DNA of 64,000 bases from Flavobacterium sp. KJJ (GCF_000708595.2 NZ_JARP01000001.1:744001-808000); one strand, 5' to 3'. Numbered from the stretch's first letter, positions 52,781 through 61,601 are shown. A program made the numbers and translations. The notes: generated by a model not told the origin, from the letters alone.

Positions 52781-53281
52781 TTAAAAAGCGATTCCGAATT
52801 GAAAACCAACTGTAAAAGTAGCTGGATGATCATTGCCAAATCTAACCGGAAGCGGCACGGCAACAAAATAACTGCAATTATCGCTTTTTATTACAGTTTT
52901 GTTTAATACAGGAGTTACTCCGTATCTTCCACTGCTTTCAAAAGCGGCTCTTCCTGCAAAAGTGTAACCGTTTCCTAAAGCAACCAATACGCCCGGATGA
53001 AACAATAAATTTGTTACTTTATCGCTTCCGTCTTGTGCTTTTATATTGGGAACTACTTCGAATGAAAAGCCAATTTTTTGATTTTTCCAGATGTTAATTC
53101 CAGTAGGGAAGCCTACAGCATAGTAATCTCTGAAATTTACATTCGTTTGTTCATTACTAATCGTTACAAGAGGATGCATGATCCCGAAATAGCCTGTTAT
53201 TTTAGGATAAACTGTTTGAGAAAAAGCATCAGTACAAAAAGAAAATAGTGCAATTAAGAAAATGTGTTTTAATGAATTCAT
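52781..53281 (-). CDS. small outer-membrane beta-barrel-like protein
   Basis: The 166-residue protein has a signal peptide (about 1-21, DAFSQT) and alternating amphipathic strands (KIGFSFEVVPNIKA, YTFAGRAAFESSGRYG, TFTVGFQFGIAF), ending in an aromatic (GIAF), as outer-membrane barrels do. Size suits a six- to eight-strand barrel. No specific family recognised. It lies downstream of the ChrB-AraC fusion on the same strand, with its own promoter box. Confidence 0.7.
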   Translation of the reverse strand: MNSLKHIFLIALFSFCTDAFSQTVYPKITGYFGIMHPLVTISNEQTNVNFRDYYAVGFPTGINIWKNQKIGFSFEVVPNIKAQDGSDKVTNLLFHPGVLVALGNGYTFAGRAAFESSGRYGVTPVLNKTVIKSDNCSYFVAVPLPVRFGNDHPATFTVGFQFGIAF

Positions 53282-53301
53282 AATAGTTTTTGTTAGTAAA
53301 A

Positions 53302-53309
53302 CAAAACTA
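53302..53309 (-). promoter_or_regulatory. -7 promoter box of the small barrel gene
   Basis: Minus strand TAGTTTTG (TAnnTTTG), 20 bases before the start codon. Confidence 0.5.
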
Positions 53310-53337
53310 TCAGGAATATAAAACTATAAATAGAACA

Positions 53338-54204
53338 CTATTTACTTTTTGTATCTGAATTACTTTTTAGTGTATTTTTTCTATACGAAGAAGGATTGTT
53401 GCCAGTATGGAGTTTAAAAATCCTGGTAAAATGACTTTGGTCTGAAAACCCAGTCATGTAAGCGATTTCAGTAAGTGTATAAGTAGAATTCTGAATAAGA
53501 TTTATGGCTTTTTCGATTCGTAATTTTCGAACATATTCTCCAAAATTTAAATCTTCAAAATACTTAGAAAACTCTCTTGATAAATAAGATGGATTTAATT
53601 CTAAATCATTTGAGATTTTCTTGAGATCAAAAGCAAACTGTGTATCAATTTGGTCTTGAATTATTTCTTTTAAATCTTTTACCCACGAAGGTGTTTTTTG
53701 AGCTGATTTCTTTTCGATTAAAAACTTTTTATAAACTTCATGAAGGAGGCTTTCAAAAGGACTGTTTTGTAAATGATTTTGTTTGTACAAATGCGTTGCC
53801 CACGTATAGAGTGCATCATAAAGTATCATTCCATTTTGTAATAATTCCGAATCATTTGTGATATTGTGCGAAAGCCCAGCAGAAATCGCCCAAAGCCCAG
53901 CAGATTCCTTTGCAATTTCATGTTGGTCTGTGTCGGCACCACGAACAATTTTTGCTATAATTAAAACGGCAGGATCTTTAATTTGATACTTTTTAACAAT
54001 GTAATCAAAAGTACATTCTTCATTATAATGCGTGAATTCGACATTCGGAATATCAAACGGAATAGCGTTTAATTCTTTTGCCTTATTCAGAACTTCACTA
54101 AACGGAACATAAATAAATTCAGCATCAGCATCAACGAATTTTTTGATCAGCCACGGGCATGCAATTCTATCAATTTTTGGCCTTTCGCGGGTAATCCATT
54201 TCAT
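53338..54204 (-). CDS. ChrB C-terminal-type (chromate resistance) domain fused to AraC helix-turn-helix
   Basis: Two domains in 288 residues. The N-terminal part (about 1-145) begins WITRERPKIDRIACPWLIKKFVDADAEFIYVPF and includes IPFDIPNVEFTHYNEECTFDYIVKKY and AKIVRGADTD, all hallmarks of the ChrB C-terminal (Chrome_Resist) domain. The C-terminal part (about 180-280) is an AraC/XylS DNA-binding domain: LKKISNDLELNPSYLSREFSKYF and LTEIAYMTGFSDQSHFTRIFKLHTGNNPSSYRK. The layout implies a regulator in which a ChrB-like sensor drives an AraC-type DNA binder. No chrA transporter is present. A 127-residue unknown gene lies 18 bases upstream in the same operon. Confidence 0.88.
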   Translation of the reverse strand: MKWITRERPKIDRIACPWLIKKFVDADAEFIYVPFSEVLNKAKELNAIPFDIPNVEFTHYNEECTFDYIVKKYQIKDPAVLIIAKIVRGADTDQHEIAKESAGLWAISAGLSHNITNDSELLQNGMILYDALYTWATHLYKQNHLQNSPFESLLHEVYKKFLIEKKSAQKTPSWVKDLKEIIQDQIDTQFAFDLKKISNDLELNPSYLSREFSKYFEDLNFGEYVRKLRIEKAINLIQNSTYTLTEIAYMTGFSDQSHFTRIFKLHTGNNPSSYRKNTLKSNSDTKSK

Positions 54205-54222
54205 TTTTAGAAGACTTAAAAA

Positions 54223-54606
54223 TTAATTCATGCCTTCAATTATATTGCGAACACCGCCAAAACTAGTTTTCAGCATTTCTCTGATCTGAAATTGTGTTTT
54301 GTTTCGGGTAACAGCTTTCCATACATTAAAATCAAAAATATGTATTTCCTGCGCATTTGGGTTCGTAACAAAAGAAAGTCTTGCGATTGAATATTTAAAA
54401 TACTTTAATTCATGCGAAATATGGCGATTTGGTACCACAACAAGAATCGTTTCCCAGCTAAGGAAATCTTTTGGTACATCTTCTCTTTCAGTTAATCCAA
54501 GAGATTCAAAAAAAGCGATTATTTTTTGATCGTTAAGTTTATCAATTTTCTCATCAATTCGCTTAATGGCGTCTAACAGCGAATTCTCATCTTTAATAAC
54601 AGTCAT
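54223..54606 (-). CDS. hypothetical protein co-transcribed with ChrB-AraC fusion
   Basis: Not recognised. The 127-residue soluble protein opens with a helical segment (MTVIKDENSLLDAIKRIDEKIDKLND), followed by LGLTEREDVPKDFLSWETILVVVP, and no signal peptide or membrane span. It ends 18 bases before the fusion gene, so the two form an operon, and the products may act together. The sequence HIFDFNVWKAVTRNKTQ has no motif I can name. Confidence 0.6.
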   Translation of the reverse strand: MTVIKDENSLLDAIKRIDEKIDKLNDQKIIAFFESLGLTEREDVPKDFLSWETILVVVPNRHISHELKYFKYSIARLSFVTNPNAQEIHIFDFNVWKAVTRNKTQFQIREMLKTSFGGVRNIIEGMN

Positions 54607-54830
54607 CGTAATACTAAGTTTGGTTTAATTTCTTGTTAAAATTACATCAAATGCGAATCATTTAATAATGTATAGGCCATAGAATGATTCTAAATTTTGA
54701 AACGCATTTTTATCTCATTTATTTTATGTCAAATCAGCCCTATTTTGATAAAATACTATTAATTAAAACCGTTTTTAAAGCTTAATTTTATCGCTCTTTG
54801 TATTTTTAAATTTTAGCTAACCGTGTTTTT

Positions 54831-57650
54831 ATGAAAATTATTTCGCCAAAAAGACTTATTCTGTGTGTTGTTTTTTTAATGACCTGTTTCGCATTTGCAC
54901 AAAACAAATCAGAAAGGGATTTGATTTTAATCGACAAAGATTGGCGTTTTTCATTCGGACATTTGTATGATACCGAGAAAGATTATGGACACGCAACAGG
55001 CTATTTTTCTTACTTGACAAAAACAGGATTTGGCGATGGTCCCGCGGCCAAAGACTTTGATGACCGCGCTTGGAGAAAATTAGATTTACCGCACGATTGG
55101 GCCGTAGAACAGCCTTTTAGTGAAAAGGCAAGTTATAGTCACGGATTTAAAATGGCTGGAAAAAATTATCCAGAAAAAAGCATTGGCTGGTATCGAAAAA
55201 AAATAACAATTCCGGAAAGTGATAACGGCCGAATTATTTCGATAAAATTTGATGGCATTTTCAGAAATTCGAAAGTGTTTTTCAACGGATATTTCCTTGG
55301 AACAGAAGAAAGCGGTTATAACGGATTTGAATATGACGTTACAGCGTATGTAAATTATGGAGGAGAAAATACACTCGTGGTGCGCGCCGATGCCTCAATG
55401 GAAGAAGGATGGTTTTATGAAGGAGCAGGTATTTATAGGCATGTTTACCTGCAGAAAACAAATCCAATTCATGTTATTTCAAATGGAACTTACGTAACCT
55501 CAGAAATCAAAAATACTAATGCAGCAATTATTGCCGAAGTTAACATTGAGAATAAAGGAAATTATAAAGGCAGTATTGAAATTGTTCAGACTGTTTTTGA
55601 TTCTTCGGGTAAATCAGTTGCTGCAGTTTCTGAAAATGTGGTGGTGCCAGATTTTTATAAAATAGCAAATTACATTTCAAAATTAACTGTAAATAATCCG
55701 TTATTATGGGATATTGAATCGCCAATTTTATACAGATTAAGTACTCAAATTAAGCAAAACGGAAAAATAGTAGACAGTTATGAAACGCCTTTCGGAATCA
55801 GAGCGATTCGTTTTGATGCTGAAAAAGGTTTTTTCTTGAACGGAAAACCTTTAAAATTAAAAGGAACAAACAATCATCAGGATCATGCCGGAATTGGAAC
55901 TGCACTGCCGGATGAATTGCAGTATTTTAGAATCAAAAAACTCAAAGAGATGGGTTCCAATGCCTATCGCTGTTCACATCATCCGCCAACGCCAGAACTA
56001 CTGAAAGCTTGTGATGAATTAGGAATGCTGGTGATTGATGAAACGCGGTTGATGGGAATTAATGATTATCATTTGAATGACTTAAAACGAATGATAGAAC
56101 GTGACCGAAACCATCCAAGTGTTTTTTGCTGGTCGGTTGGAAATGAAGAATGGAATATTGAAGGCAATATTGTGGGCGAACACATTACCGAAGTGATGCA
56201 GGGATTTACAAAAGGCATTGATTCGACACGGCCTGTAACGGTTGGAATAAGTAGCGGATTTAAAAGCGGTATTTCATCTGTAGTAGAAATTATGGGCTAT
56301 AATTATCTCGGAAACGGCGATATTGACGCGCACAGAAATCAGTTTAAAAACCAGCCCGGAATGGGAACAGAGGAAGGATCTACGTTCGCTACTCGAGGTG
56401 TATATTTTACAGATGATGCAAAACATTATCAAAGTGCTTATGATAAAAAACCACGCCCGACTTTTTACAGTATTGAGGAAGGATGGAAGTTTTATGCCGA
56501 GCGACCTTATTTGGCTGGCGTATTTTTTTGGACAGGTTTTGATTACCGCGGTGAACCAACGCCTTATGGATGGCCATCGGTAACGTCGTATTTTGGAATG
56601 ATGGATGTCTGCGGTTTCCCGAAGGACAATGTTTTTTATCTAAAATCTTGGTGGGGAAATTCGCCCGTTGTTCATGTTATGCCACATTGGAATTGGAGTG
56701 GGATGGAAGGCAAAGAAATCGATGTTTGGGTACATTCTAACTGCGATGAAGTTGAATTATTTCTGAATAAGAAAAGCTGTGGAAAGAAGAAAATGGAGCA
56801 AAACGGACATTTGCAATGGAAGGTAAAATACGCGCCGGGAACTTTAGAAGCAATTGGTTATAAAAACGGCAAAAAAATACTTTCAGACATTCAGAAAACT
56901 ACTGGCAATGGAGAAAATCTAAAGCTTACTTTAGATAAAGAAAATGTTCCAAATTCAAAAGTTATGGTTGTAACGGTTGAAGTGACAGATAAAAAGGGTC
57001 TACATGTACCAACTTCAAACAATGAAATTAATTTTTCTATTGAAGGCGGGAAAATTTTAGGGGTTGGGAATGGCGATCCTACTTCTTTAGAAAAGGATCA
57101 GTTTATAGATGAACTTGTGCTTGTTCCTATAACGAATTTGGAAGAACAAAAACTGGCTTCCGCCGATTTGCCACAACAACTGCTATCGTATTCAGAAAAC
57201 GAATGGAAGATAGCTTTTAAAGACAGAGATTATAAAAATCAAGCTCCAGCTTATGTGTATCGTGGAGAATTTGATTTAAAAAATAATGCAGCTACAAATG
57301 TTGTGAGTTTCTTTTATAAAAAAATAGGAGTAAACGCAACGGTTTTTGTAAACGGAAAAAAAGTGGAACCAAGTGCAGAAGATTCTCAAAAATACATGCT
57401 TAATTCGAATGTTTTAAAAGAAGGAAAAAACAATATTTACATTGCCGCAACGCCTTTGCAAAAAATTAAAGATTGGGATGTTATGAATACTGATCCCGGA
57501 ATTATTCAAGTAATAACGCCAGCAGAACTTTGGAAAAGAAAACTTTTTAATGGTTATGCACAGATCATTATTCAAAAAGATGAAACTGCGAATGAAGTTG
57601 TTTTGTCTGCTATAGCGAAAGGATTACGCTCAGCAAGTTTACGAAACTAG
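54831..57650 (+). CDS. secreted glycoside hydrolase family 2 (beta-galactosidase-like)
   Basis: The 939-residue protein has a signal peptide (about 1-23, CFAFAQ) and GH2 layout: sugar-binding domain (IGWYRKKITIPESDNGRIISIKFDGIF), immunoglobulin-like domain, TIM barrel (RAIRFDAEKGFFLNGKPLKLKGTNNHQDHAGIG), with the acid/base Glu in CWSVGNEEWN (near 435) and the nucleophile probably in MGTEEGST. WTGFDYRGEPTPYGWP matches beta-galactosidase-like members. A DUF4982-type Ig domain and C-terminal extension follow. It has no sorting domain. It stands alone; no SusCD genes are nearby. Confidence 0.92.
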   Translation: MKIISPKRLILCVVFLMTCFAFAQNKSERDLILIDKDWRFSFGHLYDTEKDYGHATGYFSYLTKTGFGDGPAAKDFDDRAWRKLDLPHDWAVEQPFSEKASYSHGFKMAGKNYPEKSIGWYRKKITIPESDNGRIISIKFDGIFRNSKVFFNGYFLGTEESGYNGFEYDVTAYVNYGGENTLVVRADASMEEGWFYEGAGIYRHVYLQKTNPIHVISNGTYVTSEIKNTNAAIIAEVNIENKGNYKGSIEIVQTVFDSSGKSVAAVSENVVVPDFYKIANYISKLTVNNPLLWDIESPILYRLSTQIKQNGKIVDSYETPFGIRAIRFDAEKGFFLNGKPLKLKGTNNHQDHAGIGTALPDELQYFRIKKLKEMGSNAYRCSHHPPTPELLKACDELGMLVIDETRLMGINDYHLNDLKRMIERDRNHPSVFCWSVGNEEWNIEGNIVGEHITEVMQGFTKGIDSTRPVTVGISSGFKSGISSVVEIMGYNYLGNGDIDAHRNQFKNQPGMGTEEGSTFATRGVYFTDDAKHYQSAYDKKPRPTFYSIEEGWKFYAERPYLAGVFFWTGFDYRGEPTPYGWPSVTSYFGMMDVCGFPKDNVFYLKSWWGNSPVVHVMPHWNWSGMEGKEIDVWVHSNCDEVELFLNKKSCGKKKMEQNGHLQWKVKYAPGTLEAIGYKNGKKILSDIQKTTGNGENLKLTLDKENVPNSKVMVVTVEVTDKKGLHVPTSNNEINFSIEGGKILGVGNGDPTSLEKDQFIDELVLVPITNLEEQKLASADLPQQLLSYSENEWKIAFKDRDYKNQAPAYVYRGEFDLKNNAATNVVSFFYKKIGVNATVFVNGKKVEPSAEDSQKYMLNSNVLKEGKNNIYIAATPLQKIKDWDVMNTDPGIIQVITPAELWKRKLFNGYAQIIIQKDETANEVVLSAIAKGLRSASLRN

Positions 57651-57660
57651 TTTAAAAAAT

Positions 57661-57760
57661 GGTTTCAGGTTTCAGTTTTCAAGTTAGTTTTTACATAAAA
57701 TAACCTGAAACCTGAAACCTGAAACCTGAAACCTGAAACCTGAAACTTGAAACTTGAAAC
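57661..57760. repeat. heptamer inverted word array, CCTGAAA type
   Basis: Left arm GGTTTCA, GGTTTCA, GTTTTCA (57661-57681). Right arm six CCTGAAA plus two CTTGAAA, eight heptamers in perfect register (57704-57759). It separates the convergent GH2 and propeller genes. The same word recurs at 59461-59585 and 27386-27415. Confidence 0.9.
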
Positions 57761-57768
57761 AAAAAACT

Positions 57769-58749
57769 TTAATCTATCTTTTGAATAGTATAACTTGACT
57801 GCGTTTTATCTCCAGCCAATAATTCCCCTAATTTAGAATGGATTACATACACATTTCCATCTGAAGCTAATGCAGCAGTGGTTGGAAATTCATCTTTTCC
57901 AATAGCAGTTTCACTTATTTTTGAAGCACTTGCCCAATTGTCTTTACTAGAAAAAGTATAAGTTTTGCCCAAACCTAAACCATTTTCTACAACAACTAGA
58001 TTATTGTTCTTATCTAATTCAATACCATCAGGAGCACTAAACGCTATTCCTTTAACTTCTGTAATAACAGCAGGATTTGAAAGCAATATTTTGAATAATT
58101 TTGAATCATCAGTTTTTACAGCTAGCAAATAACCATCTGGATGAAAAACAATTCCATTTAAGCCAAATTGATTGGCTGCGGGCTGAAACAAGTTGCTTGT
58201 AGCAAATAAAGATGCCGTATAATTACCGTCAATTTTATAAATATTTGGAGAAAACGAGTCGGTAATATAAATATTTCCTGTATTATCGACAGCAATGTCA
58301 TTTGGGCAAGATCCGGCACTTGGGGTGAAATTTTTCAGCTCAATTTCTTTGATTAAGGCACCAGAACTAAGATTAAAAATACTCACCGTTGCAATAGTTC
58401 CGGCGCTGTTGGAAGTACTTTTTTGTGAAATCCCTAAATCAGCATTCGCTACGATTAATCGGTTTCTGGCTTCGTCGGTATAAACTCCTGTTGGTAAAAC
58501 TAATTTAGGGCTTGTTGCAAAAACAGCAGTTACGCCTTTTGTACTCATTACATAAACAGCTCCCTTATACATTGAACTAAATACAAACTTTTCATTTTTA
58601 GAATCGTAATCAATTCCCTCGGGATAAAGTCCAATATCAGTTATAGTATAGTTGCTTTGAAGTGAAGCGGGCGTTGTTCCGGATTTTTTTTCGGTGTCGC
58701 AAGCCATGAAGAGGATTGAAAACGCAGTAATTAAAATAGTATTTTTCAT
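57769..58749 (-). CDS. SMP-30/NHL-type beta-propeller lipoprotein
   Basis: The 326-residue product begins MKNTILITAFSILFMACDTEKK (lipoprotein, Cys about 17). The body has propeller-like repeats such as YPEGIDYDSKNEKFVFSSMYKGAVYVM, NDIAVDNTGNIYITDSFSPNIYKID, GLNGIVFHPDGYLLAV and PDGIELDKNNNLVVVENG. These resemble SMP-30/gluconolactonase and NHL proteins; calcium-binding Glu/Asn/Asp of the SMP-30 site are plausible but not proven. A lactonase role is possible. Confidence 0.78.
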   Translation of the reverse strand: MKNTILITAFSILFMACDTEKKSGTTPASLQSNYTITDIGLYPEGIDYDSKNEKFVFSSMYKGAVYVMSTKGVTAVFATSPKLVLPTGVYTDEARNRLIVANADLGISQKSTSNSAGTIATVSIFNLSSGALIKEIELKNFTPSAGSCPNDIAVDNTGNIYITDSFSPNIYKIDGNYTASLFATSNLFQPAANQFGLNGIVFHPDGYLLAVKTDDSKLFKILLSNPAVITEVKGIAFSAPDGIELDKNNNLVVVENGLGLGKTYTFSSKDNWASASKISETAIGKDEFPTTAALASDGNVYVIHSKLGELLAGDKTQSSYTIQKID

Positions 58750-58849
58750 TTTTATAATTTTAAATTATGTGTCCTTATTGACAATGCAAATCTGGGACAG
58801 AATACTAAAAATAAAAATGAACTGGTTTAGGAAATTAGGTTGAACTAGT

Positions 58850-59437
58850 TTAACTTTTTGAGGATTTTCGATTCCGAATTTTACTTAGGTATTCAGTACT
58901 GAAACCTAAATACGAAGCCAACGCATATTGCGGAACACGTTTTGCAATTGCAGTATATTTGCTCATAAATTCATCATACCGTTCTTCGGCTGTTTTAGTG
59001 AGATTGGATAAAAGTCTTTTTTGATGAAAAGCCAGTGAACGCTGTGTAATAATACGTTCGAATTTTTCGAGTTTCGGAATTTCCTGAAGAAATCGCTGCT
59101 CATCTTCATAAGCAATTTGAATTAGAATTGAATCTTCTAAAGCTTCAACAAATAAAGTTGCGGGTTCCTGATAAATTAAACTGCTGTAATCAGAAATCCA
59201 CCAATCCTCAATAGCAAATGACAAAGTATGTTCCTTTCCTTCATTATCTACTAAATAACCTCTGAAAGCACCTTTTACAACATAACTTTTGTGTTGGCAA
59301 ACAAAACCCGGCTGTACAATAAATTGTCTTTTTTTGACCTTCGTTATTTTCAAATAAGAAGCCAGATGATTTTTTTCTTCATCTGTCAAATCAACATATC
59401 TTGAGATATAGTTTATAACGGGCATTAGATCGTTCAT
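58850..59437 (-). CDS. Crp/Fnr-superfamily regulator
   Basis: The 195-residue protein has a cyclic-nucleotide-binding-like beta-roll (about 20-125, with KKRQFIVQPGFVCQHKSYVVKGAFRGYLVD) and a short C-terminal helix-turn-helix (about 160-190, PQYALASYLGFSTEYLSKIRNR). This is the usual size and layout of Bacteroidetes Crp-like proteins, whose ligand is mostly unknown. Its start codon follows TATCTTTG by four bases, predicting a leaderless mRNA. Divergent from an AraC-type regulator. Confidence 0.88.
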   Translation of the reverse strand: MNDLMPVINYISRYVDLTDEEKNHLASYLKITKVKKRQFIVQPGFVCQHKSYVVKGAFRGYLVDNEGKEHTLSFAIEDWWISDYSSLIYQEPATLFVEALEDSILIQIAYEDEQRFLQEIPKLEKFERIITQRSLAFHQKRLLSNLTKTAEERYDEFMSKYTAIAKRVPQYALASYLGFSTEYLSKIRNRKSSKS

Positions 59438-59441
59438 GTAA

Positions 59442-59449
59442 CAAAGATA
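59442..59449 (-). promoter_or_regulatory. Crp-like gene promoter box, leaderless arrangement
   Basis: Minus strand TATCTTTG, then TTAC, then ATG of the Crp-like gene. Confidence 0.65.
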
Positions 59450-59457
59450 ATTTTTTT

Positions 59458-59593
59458 GTTTCAGGTTTTAAGTTTTGTTTGTTTCAGGTTGAAATGAGAT
59501 TATAAAACTTTGCTAACGCTGCGGTTAACTGCTCCAACATAACTTGAAACCTGAAACAAATAAAAAACCTGAAACAAACAAAAACTGGAAACA
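59458..59593. repeat. TTTCAGG/CCTGAAA words between Crp-like and AraC genes
   Basis: GTTTCAGGTTTTAAGTTTTG and GTTTCAGGTTG on the left; CTTGAAACCTGAAAC, CCTGAAAC and CTGGAAAC on the right (59543-59593). Looser register than the 57661 array, with the same word. Confidence 0.65.
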
Positions 59594-59618
59594 AAACATT
59601 TTTTTTATTTGAATTTCA

Positions 59619-59626
59619 TAACTTTG
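59619..59626 (+). promoter_or_regulatory. AraC gene promoter box, leaderless arrangement
   Basis: TAACTTTG, then TGAA, then ATG 59631. Confidence 0.65.
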
Positions 59627-59630
59627 TGAA

Positions 59631-60503
59631 ATGAAAGAGCAAACAGATTGTCAGGTTTCTGAACTTGGTATAAACGATTTAAAACTAAAAGGTTTTAAAG
59701 TTTACGAGATAAATGGCGACGTAAGTAAAATACCAGCTTATAACCGTCGTGATTATTACAAAATTTGTATTAATACCAGCAAAAGTCTTATACATTACGC
59801 GGATCGCGGTATAGAAACGGAAGGAACAATTTTGTTTTTTGGAAATCCGATAATTCCGTATTCTTGGGAAATTATTTCACCTGAATATCAAGGATATGCC
59901 TGCGTTTTTACAGAAGAATTTTTGAAAGTAAACGATCGTTCAGAAACCCTTCATGAATCTCCTTTATTTAAAATAGGAGGAACGCCAATTTTTACGTTAA
60001 CTGCTGAGCAAAAAGTGTTTATAGATTCGTTGTTTCAAAAAATGATTGAAGAACAAGAAACAGATTATGTTTTTAAAGATGATTTAATGCGCAATTACAT
60101 CAATTTAATTCTTCATGAATCGATGAAAATGCAGCCTTCAGAAAACTTCTTTAGACATAAAAATGCTTCTTCTAGAATTACTTCTTTGTTTTTAGAACTT
60201 TTAGAAAGACAATTTCCTATTGAAACAAAAGACCAGCCTCTTTCCTTGAAAACGCCTCAGGATTACGCGCAAACGCTTGCAGTTCATGTAAATCACTTAA
60301 ATCGTTCTGTGAAAGAAATTACAGGAAAACCAACAACTGCTCATATTACCGAAAGAATTATTAGTGAAGCAAAAGCCTTGTTGCATCATACAGATTGGAG
60401 TATTTCAGACATTGGTTATTCGCTCGGATTCGAATATCCTAGTTATTTTAATAATTACTTTAAAAGACTAACTGGAACTATTCCGAAATCGCTTAGAATG
60501 TAA
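59631..60503 (+). CDS. AraC-family transcriptional regulator
   Basis: The 290-residue protein has an N-terminal cupin-like sensing domain (about 30-160; YKICINTSKSLIHYADRGIETEGTILFFGNP) and a C-terminal AraC helix-turn-helix pair (about 190-290) with DYAQTLAVHVNHLNRSVKEITGKPTTAHI and LLHHTDWSISDIGYSLGFEYPSYFNNYFKRLTGTIPKSLR. It precedes two cupin genes on the same strand, which may be its targets. The effector is unknown. Confidence 0.9.
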   Translation: MKEQTDCQVSELGINDLKLKGFKVYEINGDVSKIPAYNRRDYYKICINTSKSLIHYADRGIETEGTILFFGNPIIPYSWEIISPEYQGYACVFTEEFLKVNDRSETLHESPLFKIGGTPIFTLTAEQKVFIDSLFQKMIEEQETDYVFKDDLMRNYINLILHESMKMQPSENFFRHKNASSRITSLFLELLERQFPIETKDQPLSLKTPQDYAQTLAVHVNHLNRSVKEITGKPTTAHITERIISEAKALLHHTDWSISDIGYSLGFEYPSYFNNYFKRLTGTIPKSLRM

Positions 60504-60697
60504 ATTGTTTCAATTTCTTAATTTTTTGTTTGAATATTGTTATTTCTAACAAGCACCATTTGACTAAATTTGCCTTGAAATTATAGTATTAATCCTTTAT
60601 CAGTTTTTAACAGGCTAAATAAATACTTCATAAAGCGCATTCTAGCTTTCCTTGATTTAGTTTTTCTGATTCTGATAATTCCAAAAACAAGAAATTT

Positions 60698-61114
60698 ATG
60701 AAAACATCAGATAATCAAATTAATGAAACCATTTTTCCTAAAGGAGACTTAGCACCTGCAGCTTATTTTACAGGAAATGCTTATGTAAAAATGCTTGTTC
60801 CAAATGATCCAATTTTAAATACTGCAGTTGGAAATGTTGTTTTTGAAGCCGGCGCAAGAAACAACTGGCACACGCATTCTGGCGGACAAATCTTAATCGT
60901 GACGCACGGAACAGGATATTATCAGGAAGTAGGAAAACCAATTCAGCTATTGCAAGTGGGTGATGTAGTAAATATTCAGCCCGAAGTAAAACATTGGCAC
61001 GGTGCATCTCCAGAAAGTGAATTTACGCATATTGCCATTAGCACAAATACACACAGCGGTATTGTAGACTGGCTTGAACCTGTAACCGATGAAGAATACA
61101 ACAGTTTTAAATAA
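60698..61114 (+). CDS. single-domain cupin protein
   Basis: The 138-residue protein has cupin motif 1 (ARNNWHTHSGGQILIVTHGTGYYQEVG) and motif 2 (VNIQPEVKHWHGASP), giving a full His-His-Gln/Glu-His metal site. The sequence resembles the cupin half of carboxymuconolactone-decarboxylase-linked and mandelonitrile-lyase-like cupins. Substrate unknown. It and the next gene are tandem paralogues, 28 bases apart, preceded by an AraC regulator. Confidence 0.85.
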   Translation: MKTSDNQINETIFPKGDLAPAAYFTGNAYVKMLVPNDPILNTAVGNVVFEAGARNNWHTHSGGQILIVTHGTGYYQEVGKPIQLLQVGDVVNIQPEVKHWHGASPESEFTHIAISTNTHSGIVDWLEPVTDEEYNSFK

Positions 61115-61142
61115 ATCAAACTCAAAAAATAAATAAACACTT

Positions 61143-61556
61143 ATGTCAACAAATTATACAGCAGTTATTGAAGAAGGAAAAGTCCCGAATACGTATATGA
61201 CGGGCGAAGTATCTTATAAAAAACAAACAAGCGATATTCATCCGGAAAATACGATGATTAAAGAAGTTACTTTTGAGCCTTGTGCAAGAAGTAACTGGCA
61301 CAGCAATGCAAGTCTGCAATTGCTTATCGCAACAAACGGAAATGGGTATTATCAAGAAAAAGGAAGTGCAATCAGATTGCTTCATAAAGATGAAGTTGTT
61401 ACGATTTTGCCAGGAATTGAACATTGGTATGGTGCAACGCCTTTCAGCAAATTCTCTTATATAGCCATTATCACAGAAATAGATAAAGGTCACGGAATGT
61501 GGCTCGAAAGCGTAAGTGATGAGGAATATTTCGGAGATATAAATTCCAATATTTAA
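61143..61556 (+). CDS. second cupin protein with altered metal site
   Basis: The 137-residue paralogue of the upstream cupin aligns along its length. Motif 1 reads ARSNWHSNASLQLLIATNGNGYYQEKG, where the partner has HTHSGGQILIV: the second His and neighbouring Gly are replaced. Motif 2 reads VTILPGIEHWYGATP, retaining one His. The metal site may therefore be incomplete, or the protein may bind a different ligand. A strong terminator follows. Confidence 0.83.
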   Translation: MSTNYTAVIEEGKVPNTYMTGEVSYKKQTSDIHPENTMIKEVTFEPCARSNWHSNASLQLLIATNGNGYYQEKGSAIRLLHKDEVVTILPGIEHWYGATPFSKFSYIAIITEIDKGHGMWLESVSDEEYFGDINSNI

Positions 61557-61601
61557 ATTCCAAAGTCTAAAACTTGCGACATAGGCAAGAACCTTAAAAA
61601 A

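Noticed and set aside
54831-57650. Frame disruption in the GH2 gene
   Set aside because: The reading frame is intact for 939 codons with both catalytic regions.
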